Below, piece after piece: positions 28,911 through 38,330 of a stretch of 64,000 nt of DNA. The DNA is taken from the NCBI RefSeq assembly GCF_004768545.1, contig NZ_CP038635.1, positions 1,116,001 to 1,180,000 on the forward strand. The letters are read 5' to 3'. This DNA is from Cupriavidus oxalaticus. GTDB lineage: Bacteria; Pseudomonadota; Gammaproteobacteria; Burkholderiales; Burkholderiaceae. How positions within the stretch are numbered: the stretch's first letter is position 1; each line of letters starts with the position of its first letter. A model generated the notes under the pieces. The model did no database searches and had not been told where the DNA came from. It saw nothing but the letters and a program-made list of their open reading frames with translations. The position numbers were made by a program, and so were the translations under genes.

Positions 28911-31394
28911 GTGCGGTTACAACTCTGGCTGTGTGCAATCAGCCGGGGAGATGCCGTGCGCGTGTTCGTGGTGGCGTTCGTCGCGGGATGCTGGCTGCTG
29001 CAGCAGCAGGCAACGCTGCCGCGGCAGGACGTCGTGCGCGTGGCCGCTGCCGGTCTGGTGCTGGCGGCCATCGCGATGCTGCTGCGTGGCAGGCGCCTGC
29101 GTGCCGCATGGCGGGGACTGGTGCTGGCCGCCGTGGCCGCGGTGGCCGTTGGTGCCGCGTTCTGCTGGGCGGCATGGCGCGCCGATATGCGCTTGCGGGA
29201 GTGGTTGCCCGCATCGCTCGAATCGCGCGATCTCGACGTGCAGGGTGTGGTTTCCGGATTGCCGTCCGAATCAGCGGGCGGCGTCCGCTTTGCCTTCACC
29301 GTCGGGAAGACCGTGCCGGATGGGGCGGACGAACCAGGATTGACGTTGCCCGGCCGGCTGCTTCTCCACTGGCGCGACGCGCCGCCTGACCTGTACCCCG
29401 GCCAGCGCTATACCCTGACCATACGCCTGCGGCGCCCGCGCGGACTGGCCAATCCCTTCGGCTTCGACTATGCCTATTGGCTGCTGGCGCAGGGCTATGG
29501 CGCGACGGGCTACGTACGACGCGCGCATGGTCCGCCGCAGGAGGCAACGCGGGAACGGCTCGCATGGCGCATCGAAGCGTGGCGCGCGGCAGTGCGCGAT
29601 CACCTGCGCGCGGCGCTGCCGGATGATGCGCGCTATGGCCCGGTGCTGGTCGCGCTGGTGATCGGCGACCAGCGCGGCATCGATACGGAAGACTGGCAGT
29701 TGTTCCGGCGTACCGGCATCAGCCACCTTGTCAGCATTTCAGGCCTGCACATCACCATGATCGCTGGCATGGCGGGGTCGTTCGCCGGCATGCTGTGGCG
29801 GCATTCGTTCGGGCTGGGGCGCCGGCTGCGCCGGCCGCTGCCCCTGTGGCTGCCGGCCAGGCACGCGGCCCTGGTGACGGCGGTAGCCGGTGCGGTGACA
29901 TACGGGCTGCTGGCCGGGATGCAGGTGCCCGCGTTGCGCACGGTGGCGATGCTATGCGTGGCCGCACTGGCGGTGTGGAGTGGGCGGGCACCGCCGGCGT
30001 CGGTGGTGCTGGCTTGTGCGGCACTGGCGGCGTTGCTGCTGGATCCGTGGGCGGTGATGTCGCCGGGCTTCTGGCTGTCTTTCGGCGCGGTGGCGGTGAT
30101 CTTCTACGCTGCCCGGTCCGGGCATGGCGCGCCGGAAACTCGCTGGCAACGCATGCGTGCCACGCTTGCCGCCGCGGCGCGCACGCAATGGGCGGTCACA
30201 GCCGGGCTGGTGCCGCTGACGCTGTTGCTGTTCCAGCAGGTGTCGGTGGTGTCGCCGCTCGCCAATGCTATCGCGATCCCGGTGGTCAGCCTGCTGGTGA
30301 CGCCACTGTCGCTGGCTGCCGCCGCCGCGCCGGCCATGCTGGCCACGCCGTTGCTGGCCGTCGCGCACCAGGCCATGGTATGGCTGGCCGCCTTGCTGGG
30401 TTGGCTTTCCGGCCTGCCGTGGGCCATGTGGGAGGCGCCGGCATCGGGGCCGTTGCCGCTGCTGCTCGCCCTGCTCGGGATCGCGCTGTTGCTGGCGCCG
30501 CCTGCCAGTGCCGCGGCGCGCCTGCATGGCGGCCTGCTGGTGTTGCCGCTCGTATTGGCGCGCGGCCCGCCGGTGGCGCATGGCGAGTTCCGTGCGGTGA
30601 TGCTCGACGTGGGGCAGGGGACCGCGGTGCTGGTGCAGACGCGTACGCATGCGCTGCTGTACGACACGGGCCCTGGCTATGCATCGGGCTCCAGTGCGGG
30701 CGCGCAAGTGGTGGTGCCGGTGCTGCGCGGCCTGGGTCTCGGCCGGCTCGACCAGCTGATGGTCAGCCATGAAGACGCGGATCATGCCGGTGGTGTGGCT
30801 GACGTGGCGGCGGCGGTGGCCGTAGCGGCGCGCAGTACCGGCGCGCCGCCGCACCATGCCTTGCTCGGGCCGCCAGCATCCGGCTGGGCGCCGTGCGCGG
30901 ACGGCCAGCAATGGGACTGGGACGGCGTGCGTTTCACGGTGCTGCATCCGTTGCCATTGCAGTCGCAACAGGCGGCGATCGCCAGCAACGCCCGTAGCTG
31001 TGTGCTGAGCGTGGCGACCGCGCGGCATCGCCTGTTGCTGACCGGCGATATCGGCGTGGCCGAAGAACGCGCGCTGATCGACAGGCTGCCGCCCGAAGCG
31101 CTGCATGCCGACGTGATGGTGGTGGCGCACCACGGCAGCGGCACCTCTTCCGGTGCAGCGTGGCTGGACGCGGTGCGGCCCCGGGCGGCGGTATTCCAGC
31201 TTGGCTATGCCAACCGCTACCGCCACCCCCGCGCCGACGTGTGGGAGCGCTATGGACGCGCCGGCATCGCGCGCTACCGCACTGACGAAACCGGCGCGGT
31301 GACCATGGCCACCGCGCCGGCGGGCTATACGCTGTCGGTGTTCCGGCAGGCTGAGCCGCGCTATTGGCGCACCAGGCCGGATGCGCCGCGCTAG
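28911..31394 (+). CDS. comEC: DNA internalisation channel ComEC/Rec2
   Basis: Inner-membrane channel for transforming DNA, 827 residues from the GTG at 28911. The N-terminal region has two to three hydrophobic segments and an OB-like DUF4131 part. The central Competence domain (HLVSISGLHITMIAG) has several membrane helices. The C-terminal metallo-beta-lactamase domain carries VMLDVGQGTAVLV, MVSHEDADHAGG and LLLTGDIG, so the nuclease-like site is intact. The TAG stop (31392-31394) lies within the 12-bp target duplicated by the adjacent IS element, so the full protein is retained. Natural competence is possible but not shown. Confidence 0.93.
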   Translation: MRLQLWLCAISRGDAVRVFVVAFVAGCWLLQQQATLPRQDVVRVAAAGLVLAAIAMLLRGRRLRAAWRGLVLAAVAAVAVGAAFCWAAWRADMRLREWLPASLESRDLDVQGVVSGLPSESAGGVRFAFTVGKTVPDGADEPGLTLPGRLLLHWRDAPPDLYPGQRYTLTIRLRRPRGLANPFGFDYAYWLLAQGYGATGYVRRAHGPPQEATRERLAWRIEAWRAAVRDHLRAALPDDARYGPVLVALVIGDQRGIDTEDWQLFRRTGISHLVSISGLHITMIAGMAGSFAGMLWRHSFGLGRRLRRPLPLWLPARHAALVTAVAGAVTYGLLAGMQVPALRTVAMLCVAALAVWSGRAPPASVVLACAALAALLLDPWAVMSPGFWLSFGAVAVIFYAARSGHGAPETRWQRMRATLAAAARTQWAVTAGLVPLTLLLFQQVSVVSPLANAIAIPVVSLLVTPLSLAAAAAPAMLATPLLAVAHQAMVWLAALLGWLSGLPWAMWEAPASGPLPLLLALLGIALLLAPPASAAARLHGGLLVLPLVLARGPPVAHGEFRAVMLDVGQGTAVLVQTRTHALLYDTGPGYASGSSAGAQVVVPVLRGLGLGRLDQLMVSHEDADHAGGVADVAAAVAVAARSTGAPPHHALLGPPASGWAPCADGQQWDWDGVRFTVLHPLPLQSQQAAIASNARSCVLSVATARHRLLLTGDIGVAEERALIDRLPPEALHADVMVVAHHGSGTSSGAAWLDAVRPRAAVFQLGYANRYRHPRADVWERYGRAGIARYRTDETGAVTMATAPAGYTLSVFRQAEPRYWRTRPDAPR

Positions 31395-31397
31395 CGG
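31386..31397. repeat. Left target-site duplication of the IS element
   Basis: CCGCGCTAGCGG, repeated exactly at 32807-32818 on the other side of the element. It includes the comEC TAG stop. A 12-bp duplication is within the range of IS4-family elements. Confidence 0.95.
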
Positions 31398-31406
31398 TAA
31401 TGCCGT

Positions 31407-32723
31407 TCAGTTAAGGTCCTTTCTGAGGAACCGGACGGTGTAGCGCTTAGGCAGGGCTTTGACTTCACGGGGGCACTTACGCCCCCGTCGCTTTTGGACG
31501 ATCGCCAACTGAAGTTTGGCGCGCATGCGCTGCAGATGGGCCGGCAGCTTGCCTGGGGCCATGCCGGCTGCCCAGATCAACTCGCCCTGTATCAGGCGCA
31601 AGGCCAGCACAAAGCTCAAGTCGGTGGGCTCGGCGCGGGCCTCGAGCGCAGCCTTGGCCATCTCCAGACGCACCAGGTTGTACGCAATCAGTGCCCCCCA
31701 GATTTCCTGATGCACGCCCTCAGGCTGGCGGCTGCGCAAGGTCAGTTCGGCCCCGAGCATCGTCTGCTTCAGTTCTCGATAGCTGGTTTCGATTTCCCAA
31801 CGGCGCTTGTAGCACCCAATGATGTCGGCTGCCTTGAAGCGCCGACGGTCTGTCAACGAGGTCAACAGGACGCGGTCTGAGTCCTCGTCCCGGATCGCGC
31901 GAGCTGTCCAAGTCTCTGGCAAGGCAGGATTCTTGCGGCGAGCCTGAGGCGAGACCTTCATCTGGACGATGCCATCGCCCTCGTTGCCTGAGAGCAACTC
32001 CCACTGCAGATTCTTCTTAGCGGGGATCAGGAAGTGGCGCTCGCTGCCGCCCATGCGCAAGCCCCACAGGATCTCTGCGGCCAGAAAGCCCTTGTCAAAG
32101 ATCGTTAACGAATGATCCGGGATCCGCTCAATGAGCTCCTTGGCATAGAGCATCTCGTTGCGCCCATAGCAGCCAAAGGCGATATCGGCAACAAGATGGG
32201 TGGGAACAGCCGTGAGCGAGACCCCGCGGACTTGTGGATAGCTGGCGACCTTGCCGCTGGCGTAGCTCTGCGCGCCAAAGTGGAGGCGATTCTCAGGGCT
32301 ATCGGCAGTGCGGAAGGTGGTCCCATCCATGGCGTAAAGCGCCAAGCCCTTCCATTTGTAGTGCGCAGCATCCTGAGCCACCCACGCCCGTGCGGTCTGC
32401 TCGAACAGCCACAACAGAGGCTTGTCTCCAAGCCGCTCGCGGGCTTGGGCGATCCCGCTCTTGCTGACACAGGCGTTGGCATCGTTGGGCAGTGCCAGGT
32501 CCAGCGTCTCCAGCACATCGGGAATCGATTGGTGCCGATAGAGCGCCAGCGCGATGACCAGCCAGACCACCTGCTCTGCTGGCAGTCGGCGCCGGCGAAC
32601 GGACGCTGTCCCCGAGGCTGCCAGCGCTTGCTCAATCCAAGCCATCGGCAGGTGCTCGCTGAGCCGGGCAAAACTGGCCGGCTCACTAAGCTCAAGGGTG
32701 GCGTGGACTTGTTCCGATAGCAT
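31407..32723 (-). CDS. IS4-family DDE transposase
   Basis: A 438-residue transposase. The N-terminal IS4_N-type domain spans about the first 100 residues. Catalytic DDE residues are Asp133 (YAMDGTTFRTA), Asp210 (LTIFDKGFLA) and Glu312, the last inside the IS4 signature Y-x2-R-x3-E-x6-K (Tyr305, Arg308, Glu312, Lys319). The frame is uninterrupted, so it should be active. The start is 83 bases inside the right end; the intervening bases hold a palindrome made from the terminal repeat. The stop is nine bases from the left end. Confidence 0.95.
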   Translation of the reverse strand: MLSEQVHATLELSEPASFARLSEHLPMAWIEQALAASGTASVRRRRLPAEQVVWLVIALALYRHQSIPDVLETLDLALPNDANACVSKSGIAQARERLGDKPLLWLFEQTARAWVAQDAAHYKWKGLALYAMDGTTFRTADSPENRLHFGAQSYASGKVASYPQVRGVSLTAVPTHLVADIAFGCYGRNEMLYAKELIERIPDHSLTIFDKGFLAAEILWGLRMGGSERHFLIPAKKNLQWELLSGNEGDGIVQMKVSPQARRKNPALPETWTARAIRDEDSDRVLLTSLTDRRRFKAADIIGCYKRRWEIETSYRELKQTMLGAELTLRSRQPEGVHQEIWGALIAYNLVRLEMAKAALEARAEPTDLSFVLALRLIQGELIWAAGMAPGKLPAHLQRMRAKLQLAIVQKRRGRKCPREVKALPKRYTVRFLRKDLN

Positions 32724-32775
32724 CGGAACGGCAAGTTAACAGCTCGACACCTTGTTTACAACCCCTGCAAAGAAA

Positions 32776-32805
32776 AATGCCGTTCAGACTTAACTGAACG
32801 GCATT
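32776..32805. repeat. Palindrome at the IS right end
   Basis: AATGCCGTTCAG, loop ACTTAA, CTGAACGGCATT: an extra inverted copy of the outer 12 bases of the terminal repeat. Only the right (transposase-proximal) end has it. RNA reading in from hexR would fold here, upstream of the transposase start. Confidence 0.85.
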
Positions 32806-32806
32806 A

Positions 32807-32818
32807 CCGCGCTAGCGG
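32807..32818. repeat. Right target-site duplication of the IS element
   Basis: Second copy of CCGCGCTAGCGG. It includes the TAG stop of hexR (minus strand, 32814-32812). Confidence 0.95.
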
Positions 32819-33762
32819 GCCTTGCGGCGTCGCGCGCGGGTGGCCGCCGGGGCAGGTTGCGCGTCGGCGGCAGCCGGCTGGGGCTTGGCGCGGCCTCGGG
32901 CAGGCGGCAGCGTGCGTGCCGGCTCGGCGCCCGCGATGCGGCGTTCGCGCAGGTGGGCCTTGGCACGCTGCAGCCCGGCGGCAACCGTTTCCGCGCGCTC
33001 CAGTGCCACGCCCGCGGCCAGCACGTCGCCAAGCACCAGGTGGCTGATGCGCGAGGTCATCGGCGTATAGACCTCGCTGTCTTCCTCGACATCGGAAAAC
33101 ACGCAAACGTCGGCCAGCTTGGCCAGCGGCGAGCCGCTGTGGGTGATCGCCAGCACGCTGGCGCCGCTGCTGCGCGCCAGCGTGGCGGCAGTCAGCATGT
33201 CCCAGGTGCGGCCGCTGTTGGACACCAGCACCGCCACGTCGCCGGCGCCGAGCAGCGCGGCGGACATGCTGAAGACATGCGGGTCGGAATAGGCGACGGT
33301 CGGGATGCCGAGACGGAAGAACTTGTGCTGGATGTCGAGCGCGACGATGCCGGAATTGCCGCAGCCGTAGAACTCGATGCGGCGGGCGCGCGCCAGCAGG
33401 TGGATGCCGTGTTCGATCTGGTCGGCCGACAGCGCGTTGCGCACGCTCATCAGCGTGGCGATGGTGCGGTCGAACACCTTGCCGGCGATGTCGGCGGGGC
33501 GGTCGTGGGCGTCCACATCCTGGTGCACGAATGGCATGCCGCCGCCGACGTTCTGCGCGAATTGCAGCTTGAACTCGCGGAAGCCGTCGTAGCCCAGTGC
33601 GGCGCAGAACCGTGCGATGGTGGGCTGCGACACGCCTGCGCGCTCGGCCAGTTCGGGCATCGACAGGCGGATAACGGCGGCGCCGTGCTCGGCGACGTAG
33701 TCCGCCAGACGGCGTTCGGAGGGGCGGAGCGTGTCGTAGACGGCAAGGATTCGGTCGCGCAT
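32812..33762 (-). CDS. hexR: RpiR-family regulator, HexR-like
   Basis: A 316-residue protein with an N-terminal RpiR-type helix-turn-helix (about 1-77, MPELAERAGVSQPTIARFC) and a SIS sugar-phosphate-binding domain (about 120-250, YGCGNSGIVALD, LVSNSGRTWDML). HexR proteins repress Entner-Doudoroff and related sugar genes and are released by 2-keto-3-deoxy-6-phosphogluconate. The divergent edd gene and the matching 17-bp palindromes upstream of both genes support that role. The C-terminus is an unusual Ala/Pro/Arg-rich basic tail of about 35 residues. The IS element lies directly after its stop. Confidence 0.88.
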   Translation of the reverse strand: MRDRILAVYDTLRPSERRLADYVAEHGAAVIRLSMPELAERAGVSQPTIARFCAALGYDGFREFKLQFAQNVGGGMPFVHQDVDAHDRPADIAGKVFDRTIATLMSVRNALSADQIEHGIHLLARARRIEFYGCGNSGIVALDIQHKFFRLGIPTVAYSDPHVFSMSAALLGAGDVAVLVSNSGRTWDMLTAATLARSSGASVLAITHSGSPLAKLADVCVFSDVEEDSEVYTPMTSRISHLVLGDVLAAGVALERAETVAAGLQRAKAHLRERRIAGAEPARTLPPARGRAKPQPAAADAQPAPAATRARRRKAR

Positions 33763-33799
33763 GGCGGCGGGCGGATATCAGGTTGTTCGGGATTCTCTA

Positions 33800-33816
33800 A
33801 TGTAGAGATTCTACAT
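33800..33816. promoter_or_regulatory. HexR-type operator upstream of hexR
   Basis: ATGTAGA-GAT-TCTACAT, a perfect dyad with a 3-bp centre, 38 bases upstream of the hexR start. The same arms recur in front of edd, implying autoregulation by HexR. Confidence 0.75.
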
Positions 33817-33950
33817 CCGTTGGCGAGGCATCGTGCCCGAAATCGTGCCCGCCTGGCTGTCAGGGTTTGCCCGTGATGTGGGAAAACAAGCAAGATTGAG
33901 CGCCATTGTGATGCATGATCCAGTCGACGGCGGCATTGCTATCGGTAATA

Positions 33951-33967
33951 ATGTAGAAAATCTACAT
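33951..33967. promoter_or_regulatory. HexR-type operator upstream of edd
   Basis: ATGTAGA-AAA-TCTACAT, identical arms to the site at 33800-33816, 51 bases upstream of the edd ATG. It probably overlaps the edd promoter or transcript start. Confidence 0.78.
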
Positions 33968-34017
33968 GCGATCGCGCCGCTTTGGTGCTACGCCCCGACA
34001 AAAGGAACGCCTCCGCC

Positions 34018-35913
34018 ATGCCCATTGCCGTCCATGCCGAGCTGTTGGCCGTCACCGAACGCATCGTTGCCCGCAGCCGCGCCAGCCGTGCCGCCTACCT
34101 TGCACGCTGCGAGCGTGCGCAAGCCGAGCTGGGACCGCTGCGCGGCATGTCCTGCGCCAACCTGGCGCACGGCTTCGCCGCACTGCCAGCCAACGACAAG
34201 CTGAAGCTGCGCGTCGACCATGCGCCCAATCTCGGCATCGTCACCGCGTACAACGACATGCTGTCGGCGCACCAGCCCTATGAGCGCTACCCCGGCGTCA
34301 TCCGCGAAGCCGCGCGCGCGGTCGGGGCCGTGGCGCAGGTGGCGGGCGGCGTGCCGGCGATGTGCGATGGCATCACGCAGGGCAACGCCGGCATGGAGCT
34401 GTCGCTGTTCTCGCGCGATGCGATTGCCATGGGCACGGCCATCGCGTTGTCGCACAACACCTTCGATGCGGCGCTGATGCTGGGCGTGTGCGACAAGATC
34501 GTGCCGGGCCTGCTGATGGGCGCGCTGCAGTTCGGCCACCTGCCGGTAGTGTTCGTGCCGGCGGGCCCGATGGCCACCGGCCTGTCCAACAAGGAGAAGG
34601 CGCGCGTGCGCCAGCTTTACGCCACCGGCCAGGTTGGCCGCGATGCGCTGCTCGAGGCCGAATGCCAGGCCTACCACGGGGCCGGCACCTGTACCTTCTA
34701 TGGCACCGCCAACAGCAACCAGTTCCTGATGGAGATCATGGGCCTGCACCTGCCCGGCGCGGCCTTCGTCCACCCGGACAGCGGCCTGCGCGATGCGCTG
34801 ACGGCCGCGGCGGCGCAGCGCGCGATTGCGCTGAGTGCGCGCGGCAGCGACTACCTGCCGCTGGCGCGCATCGTCGACGAGCGCGCCGTGGCCAACGCCA
34901 TGGTCGGCCTGCTGGCGACAGGCGGCTCGACCAACCACACCATTCACCTGGTGGCCATGGCGCGCGCCGCCGGCATCATCATCGACTGGGACGACTTCGA
35001 CCGACTGTCGCGCATCACGCCGCTGCTGGCGCGGGTGTACCCGAACGGCTCCGCCGACGTGAACCACTTCCATGCCGCCGGCGGGGCCGGGCTGATTATC
35101 CGCGAGCTGCTGCAGGCCGGGCTGCTGCATGAGGACGTGCAGACCGTCGCGGGCCCGGGCCTGGCGCGCTACACGCAGGAGCCGGTGATGCGCGATAGCG
35201 TGCTGCAATGGCGCGAGGGGGCGACGGCAAGCGGCGACGCCCAGGTCGTTGCCAGCGCCGCGGCGCCGTTCTCGCCCGAAGGCGGGCTGCGGCTGATGCA
35301 GGGCAACCTGGGCCGCGGTGTGATCAAGGTCTCGGCCGTGGCGCCCGAGCATCGCGTGGTTGAGGCGCCGGTGCGCGTCTTCGATGCGCAGGAAGCGCTG
35401 CAGGCCGCGTTCGATGCCGGCGAACTGAATGGCGACCTGGTCGCCGTGGTCCGCTTCCAGGGGCCGAACGCCAACGGCATGCCCGAGCTGCACCGCCTGA
35501 CGCCGGTGCTGGGCGCGCTGCAGGACGCCGGCCACAAGGTGGCGCTGGTGACCGACGGGCGCATGTCGGGCGCGTCGGGCAAGGTGCCTGCGGTGATCCA
35601 CGTCGGCCCTGAGGCACTGGCCGGCGGCGCGCTGGCCCGCGTGCGCGACGGCGACCGCATCCGCGTCGACGCGGTCGCCGGCGTGCTGCAATGGCTGGGC
35701 GACGAGGGCGAGTTCGCGGCGCGCGAGCCGGCGCCGGCCCCGGCCGACGATTTTGCCCGGTTCAGCCTCGGGCGCGGCCTGTTTGGCTCGTTCCGGCGCC
35801 ATGCGCGCATCGCGGAAGAGGGGGGCAGCGCACTCGACCTGTCCGAAGCGGATGCCGGCGCCGCGCCAGGCGCATCCGCCGCTGCCGTGGCGGCGCAAAC
35901 CGTCGCACAATAG
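34018..35913 (+). CDS. edd: 6-phosphogluconate dehydratase
   Basis: First committed enzyme of the Entner-Doudoroff pathway, turning 6-phosphogluconate into 2-keto-3-deoxy-6-phosphogluconate. The ATG at 34018 (631 residues) has AAAGGAA upstream; a GTG 12 codons earlier is less likely. IlvD/Edd-family Fe-S motifs are visible: CDGITQG (Cys116), GVCDK (Cys158) and [11 protein letters not shown] (Cys225), with the C-terminal [14 protein letters not shown]. The C-terminal 25 residues are an Ala-rich extension. No eda (KDPG aldolase) gene is in the window. The palindrome upstream and divergent hexR suggest induction by the pathway intermediate. Confidence 0.96.
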   Translation: MPIAVHAELLAVTERIVARSRASRAAYLARCERAQAELGPLRGMSCANLAHGFAALPANDKLKLRVDHAPNLGIVTAYNDMLSAHQPYERYPGVIREAARAVGAVAQVAGGVPAMCDGITQGNAGMELSLFSRDAIAMGTAIALSHNTFDAALMLGVCDKIVPGLLMGALQFGHLPVVFVPAGPMATGLSNKEKARVRQLYATGQVGRDALLEAECQAYHGAGTCTFYGTANSNQFLMEIMGLHLPGAAFVHPDSGLRDALTAAAAQRAIALSARGSDYLPLARIVDERAVANAMVGLLATGGSTNHTIHLVAMARAAGIIIDWDDFDRLSRITPLLARVYPNGSADVNHFHAAGGAGLIIRELLQAGLLHEDVQTVAGPGLARYTQEPVMRDSVLQWREGATASGDAQVVASAAAPFSPEGGLRLMQGNLGRGVIKVSAVAPEHRVVEAPVRVFDAQEALQAAFDAGELNGDLVAVVRFQGPNANGMPELHRLTPVLGALQDAGHKVALVTDGRMSGASGKVPAVIHVGPEALAGGALARVRDGDRIRVDAVAGVLQWLGDEGEFAAREPAPAPADDFARFSLGRGLFGSFRRHARIAEEGGSALDLSEADAGAAPGASAAAVAAQTVAQ

Positions 35914-35967
35914 CCTTGCGCACCTGCCTCACGACAGCAAGACGATACCAAGACCGACGGAGCAGAC

Positions 35968-36453
35968 ATGATCTATATCCTGATGGGCGTTTCCGGCAGC
36001 GGCAAGACCACGGTCGGCCAGCTGCTGGCGCAGCGCCTGGGCTGCGGCTTCCATGACGCGGACGAATTCCACAGCGAGGCCAACAAGGCCAAGATGCACG
36101 CGGGCATCCCGCTGACCGACGAAGACCGCTGGCCCTGGCTGGCGGCGATGCGCGCCGCCATCGACACGGCGCGCGCCGAAGGCCGGACCCACGTGTTCAC
36201 TTGCTCGGCCCTGCGCCAGGCGTACCGCGACCGGCTCACGCCGCCAGACGGCGGCGTGACCTTCGTCCACATGAAGGGCGATGCCGCACTGATCGCCGGG
36301 CGCCTGTCCGCCCGCACCGACCACTTCTTCAATCCCGAGCTGCTGCAGAGCCAGTTCGATACGCTGGAAGCGCCGCGCGACGCGCTGGAGCTCGATATCC
36401 GCCAGTCGCCCGAAGTCCTGGTGGACACCATCCTGCAGGCTTCCGCTCGCTGA
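35968..36453 (+). CDS. gntK: Gluconokinase
   Basis: Small P-loop kinase (161 residues) that makes 6-phosphogluconate, the substrate of Edd. Walker A is [10 protein letters not shown] at 6-15. [20 protein letters not shown] and [10 protein letters not shown] are typical of the GntK/IdnK family. It starts 54 bp after edd, so edd-gntK form a gluconate-catabolic operon probably under HexR. A terminator follows it. Confidence 0.94.
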   Translation: MIYILMGVSGSGKTTVGQLLAQRLGCGFHDADEFHSEANKAKMHAGIPLTDEDRWPWLAAMRAAIDTARAEGRTHVFTCSALRQAYRDRLTPPDGGVTFVHMKGDAALIAGRLSARTDHFFNPELLQSQFDTLEAPRDALELDIRQSPEVLVDTILQASAR

Positions 36454-36775
36454 GCCTTTCGCCCGCGATCCACCGCGCCATCGCAATGACGGCCGCCAGC
36501 CTCGCCGGCGGCCGTTTTTGCGTGCGCTGGCAGACATCTTGCTAGCTCACTTTCCGTGCCGGCCAGGATTCGCCAGCTTGCGGCTTTCGCCGGTACAGGT
36601 ATGCTGAAAGGGCCAGTGACTCGACAGTATCGCCGCGCCAATGCCATCGGAGACCCTCCCGGGCCCCGGGGCAATAACGCGGCGGGCTTGTGGCAGGACA
36701 GCCAGGTCAAACCAGGGCGGCCGGATGCGGGGCAGTGGCAGCACCCGACGCCCACTACATGGAGGAACGGCCATC
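36454..36775 (+). promoter_or_regulatory. Intergenic region: gntK terminator and leader of the Anbu operon
   Basis: A 322-bp stretch without a gene. It has the gntK terminator at 36489-36519, then a candidate promoter TTGCGG (36578-36583), 16 bp, TATGCT (36600-36605), leaving about 165 bases of untranslated leader before the ATP-grasp gene. No other strong secondary structure or small gene was seen. Confidence 0.4.
36489..36519 (+). terminator. Intrinsic terminator of edd-gntK
   Basis: ACGGCCGCC, nine-base loop, GGCGGCCGT followed by four more Ts. Lies 35 bases after the gntK stop. Confidence 0.88.
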
Positions 36776-38251
36776 ATGGCAGGGCGGTTTTTCGACGAGA
36801 TGCTGGACTGGCGCGCCGACGGGGCGCCCACGGTCATCCAGGCAGGGCAGGCATTGCCCGACGGGGCGGTACGCCCGCATTACCGGCATTTCGCTGACTG
36901 GCTGGCGCGGCAGTCCGGCGGCACCATGGACAACAAGCGGGCCGAGGCGGACCTGATCTTCCGGCGCGTGGGCATTACCTTTGCCGTCTATGGCGACAAG
37001 GACGAAGCCAACAGCGGCACCGAGCGCACCATCCCGTTCGACGTGATCCCGCGCATCTTCCCGGCCAGCGAATGGGCGCTGCTGGAAAAAGGCCTGCGCC
37101 AGCGCGTGGCTGCGCTGAACCGGTTCATCCACGACATCTACCACGGCCAGGACATCATCCGGGCCGGCGTGATCCCGCCCGATCAGATCTACAACAACGC
37201 CCAGTACCGACCCGAGATGCTCGGCGTCACCGTGCCGCACGACATCTATGCGCACGTGGCCGGCATCGACGTGGTGCGTGCCGGCGAGGGCGAGTTCTAC
37301 GTGCTGGAAGACAACCTGCGCGTGCCCTCCGGCGTGTCGTACATGCTGGAAAACCGCAAGATGATGATGCGGCTGTTCCCGGACCTGTTCGCACGCAACC
37401 GCGTCGCGCCGGTGGCGCACTATCCCGACCTGCTGCTCGACATGCTGCGCGGCGTATCGCCGCAGGCGATCGCCGATCCCACGGTGGTGGTGCTGACTCC
37501 GGGCATGTATAACTCGGCGTACTTCGAGCACGCCTTCCTGGCGCAGCAGATGGGCGTTGAACTGGTCGAAGGCAGCGACCTGTTCGTCGAGGACGACCAC
37601 CTGTTCATGCGCACCACGCAGGGGCCGCAGCGCATCGACGTGATCTACCGGCGCGTCGACGACGACTTCCTCGACCCGCTGGTGTTCCGGCACGATTCCG
37701 CGCTTGGCGCGGCCGGGCTGCTGTCGGTCTACCGTGCCGGCAACGTGACCATCTGCAATGCGATCGGCACCGGCGTGGCGGACGACAAGTCGATCTATCC
37801 GTACGTGCCCGACATGATCCGCTTCTACCTCGGCGAAGAGGTCATCCTCAACAACGTACCCACCTACATGTGCCGGCGTCCCGACGACCTGCAGTACGTG
37901 CTCGACCATATGCAAGAGCTGGTAGTCAAGGAAACCCACGGCGCCGGCGGCTACGGCATGCTGGTGGGTCCGGCCGCGACGCGCGCCGAGATCGATGCCT
38001 TCCGCGAGGTGGTCAAGGCCAGGCCCGAGCAGTACATCGCGCAGCCGACGCTGGCGCTGTCGACCTGCCCGACCTATGTGGAGTCGGGCATCGCCCCGCG
38101 CCATATCGACCTGCGCCCGTTCGTGCTGTCGGGCAAGGAGGTGCGCATGGTGCCCGGCGGGCTCACGCGCGTGGCGCTGCGCGAGGGCTCGCTGGTGGTC
38201 AATTCCTCGCAAGGGGGCGGCACCAAGGACACCTGGGTGCTCGAACGATGA
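36776..38251 (+). CDS. Circularly permuted ATP-grasp protein (Anbu locus)
   Basis: The ATG at 36776 with GGAGGAA upstream gives 491 residues; 45 codons of open frame before it lack coding character. The sequence (YNNAQYRPEMLGVTVPHDIYAHVAG and HGAGGYGMLVGP, with VLEDNLRVPSGVSYM) is that of the DUF404/DUF407/DUF403 circularly permuted ATP-grasp family. Such enzymes are predicted amide or peptide ligases. First gene of an operon with an alpha-E protein, a transglutaminase and Anbu, a combination known from comparative genomics. The ligated substrate is not known. Confidence 0.92.
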   Translation: MAGRFFDEMLDWRADGAPTVIQAGQALPDGAVRPHYRHFADWLARQSGGTMDNKRAEADLIFRRVGITFAVYGDKDEANSGTERTIPFDVIPRIFPASEWALLEKGLRQRVAALNRFIHDIYHGQDIIRAGVIPPDQIYNNAQYRPEMLGVTVPHDIYAHVAGIDVVRAGEGEFYVLEDNLRVPSGVSYMLENRKMMMRLFPDLFARNRVAPVAHYPDLLLDMLRGVSPQAIADPTVVVLTPGMYNSAYFEHAFLAQQMGVELVEGSDLFVEDDHLFMRTTQGPQRIDVIYRRVDDDFLDPLVFRHDSALGAAGLLSVYRAGNVTICNAIGTGVADDKSIYPYVPDMIRFYLGEEVILNNVPTYMCRRPDDLQYVLDHMQELVVKETHGAGGYGMLVGPAATRAEIDAFREVVKARPEQYIAQPTLALSTCPTYVESGIAPRHIDLRPFVLSGKEVRMVPGGLTRVALREGSLVVNSSQGGGTKDTWVLER

Positions 38252-38330
38252 CGACGACAGCCCCTCACGCGATCAAGACCGCGAGCAACACCGCGATCAA
38301 CACCGCCGCTGCCATGCCAGGAGAGCCCAC

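Larger units (their letters stand above)
31398..32806 (-). mobile_element. Complete IS4-family insertion sequence (1,409 bp)
   Basis: Bounded by perfect 18-bp terminal inverted repeats (TAATGCCGTTCAGTTAAG at 31398-31415 and its complement at 32789-32806) and by 12-bp direct repeats of target DNA. It contains one transposase gene filling nearly the whole length, on the minus strand. Base composition is visibly less GC-rich than the neighbours. Intact ends, intact transposase and identical target repeats indicate recent, probably still mobile, insertion. The IS name cannot be given without a database. Confidence 0.96.
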
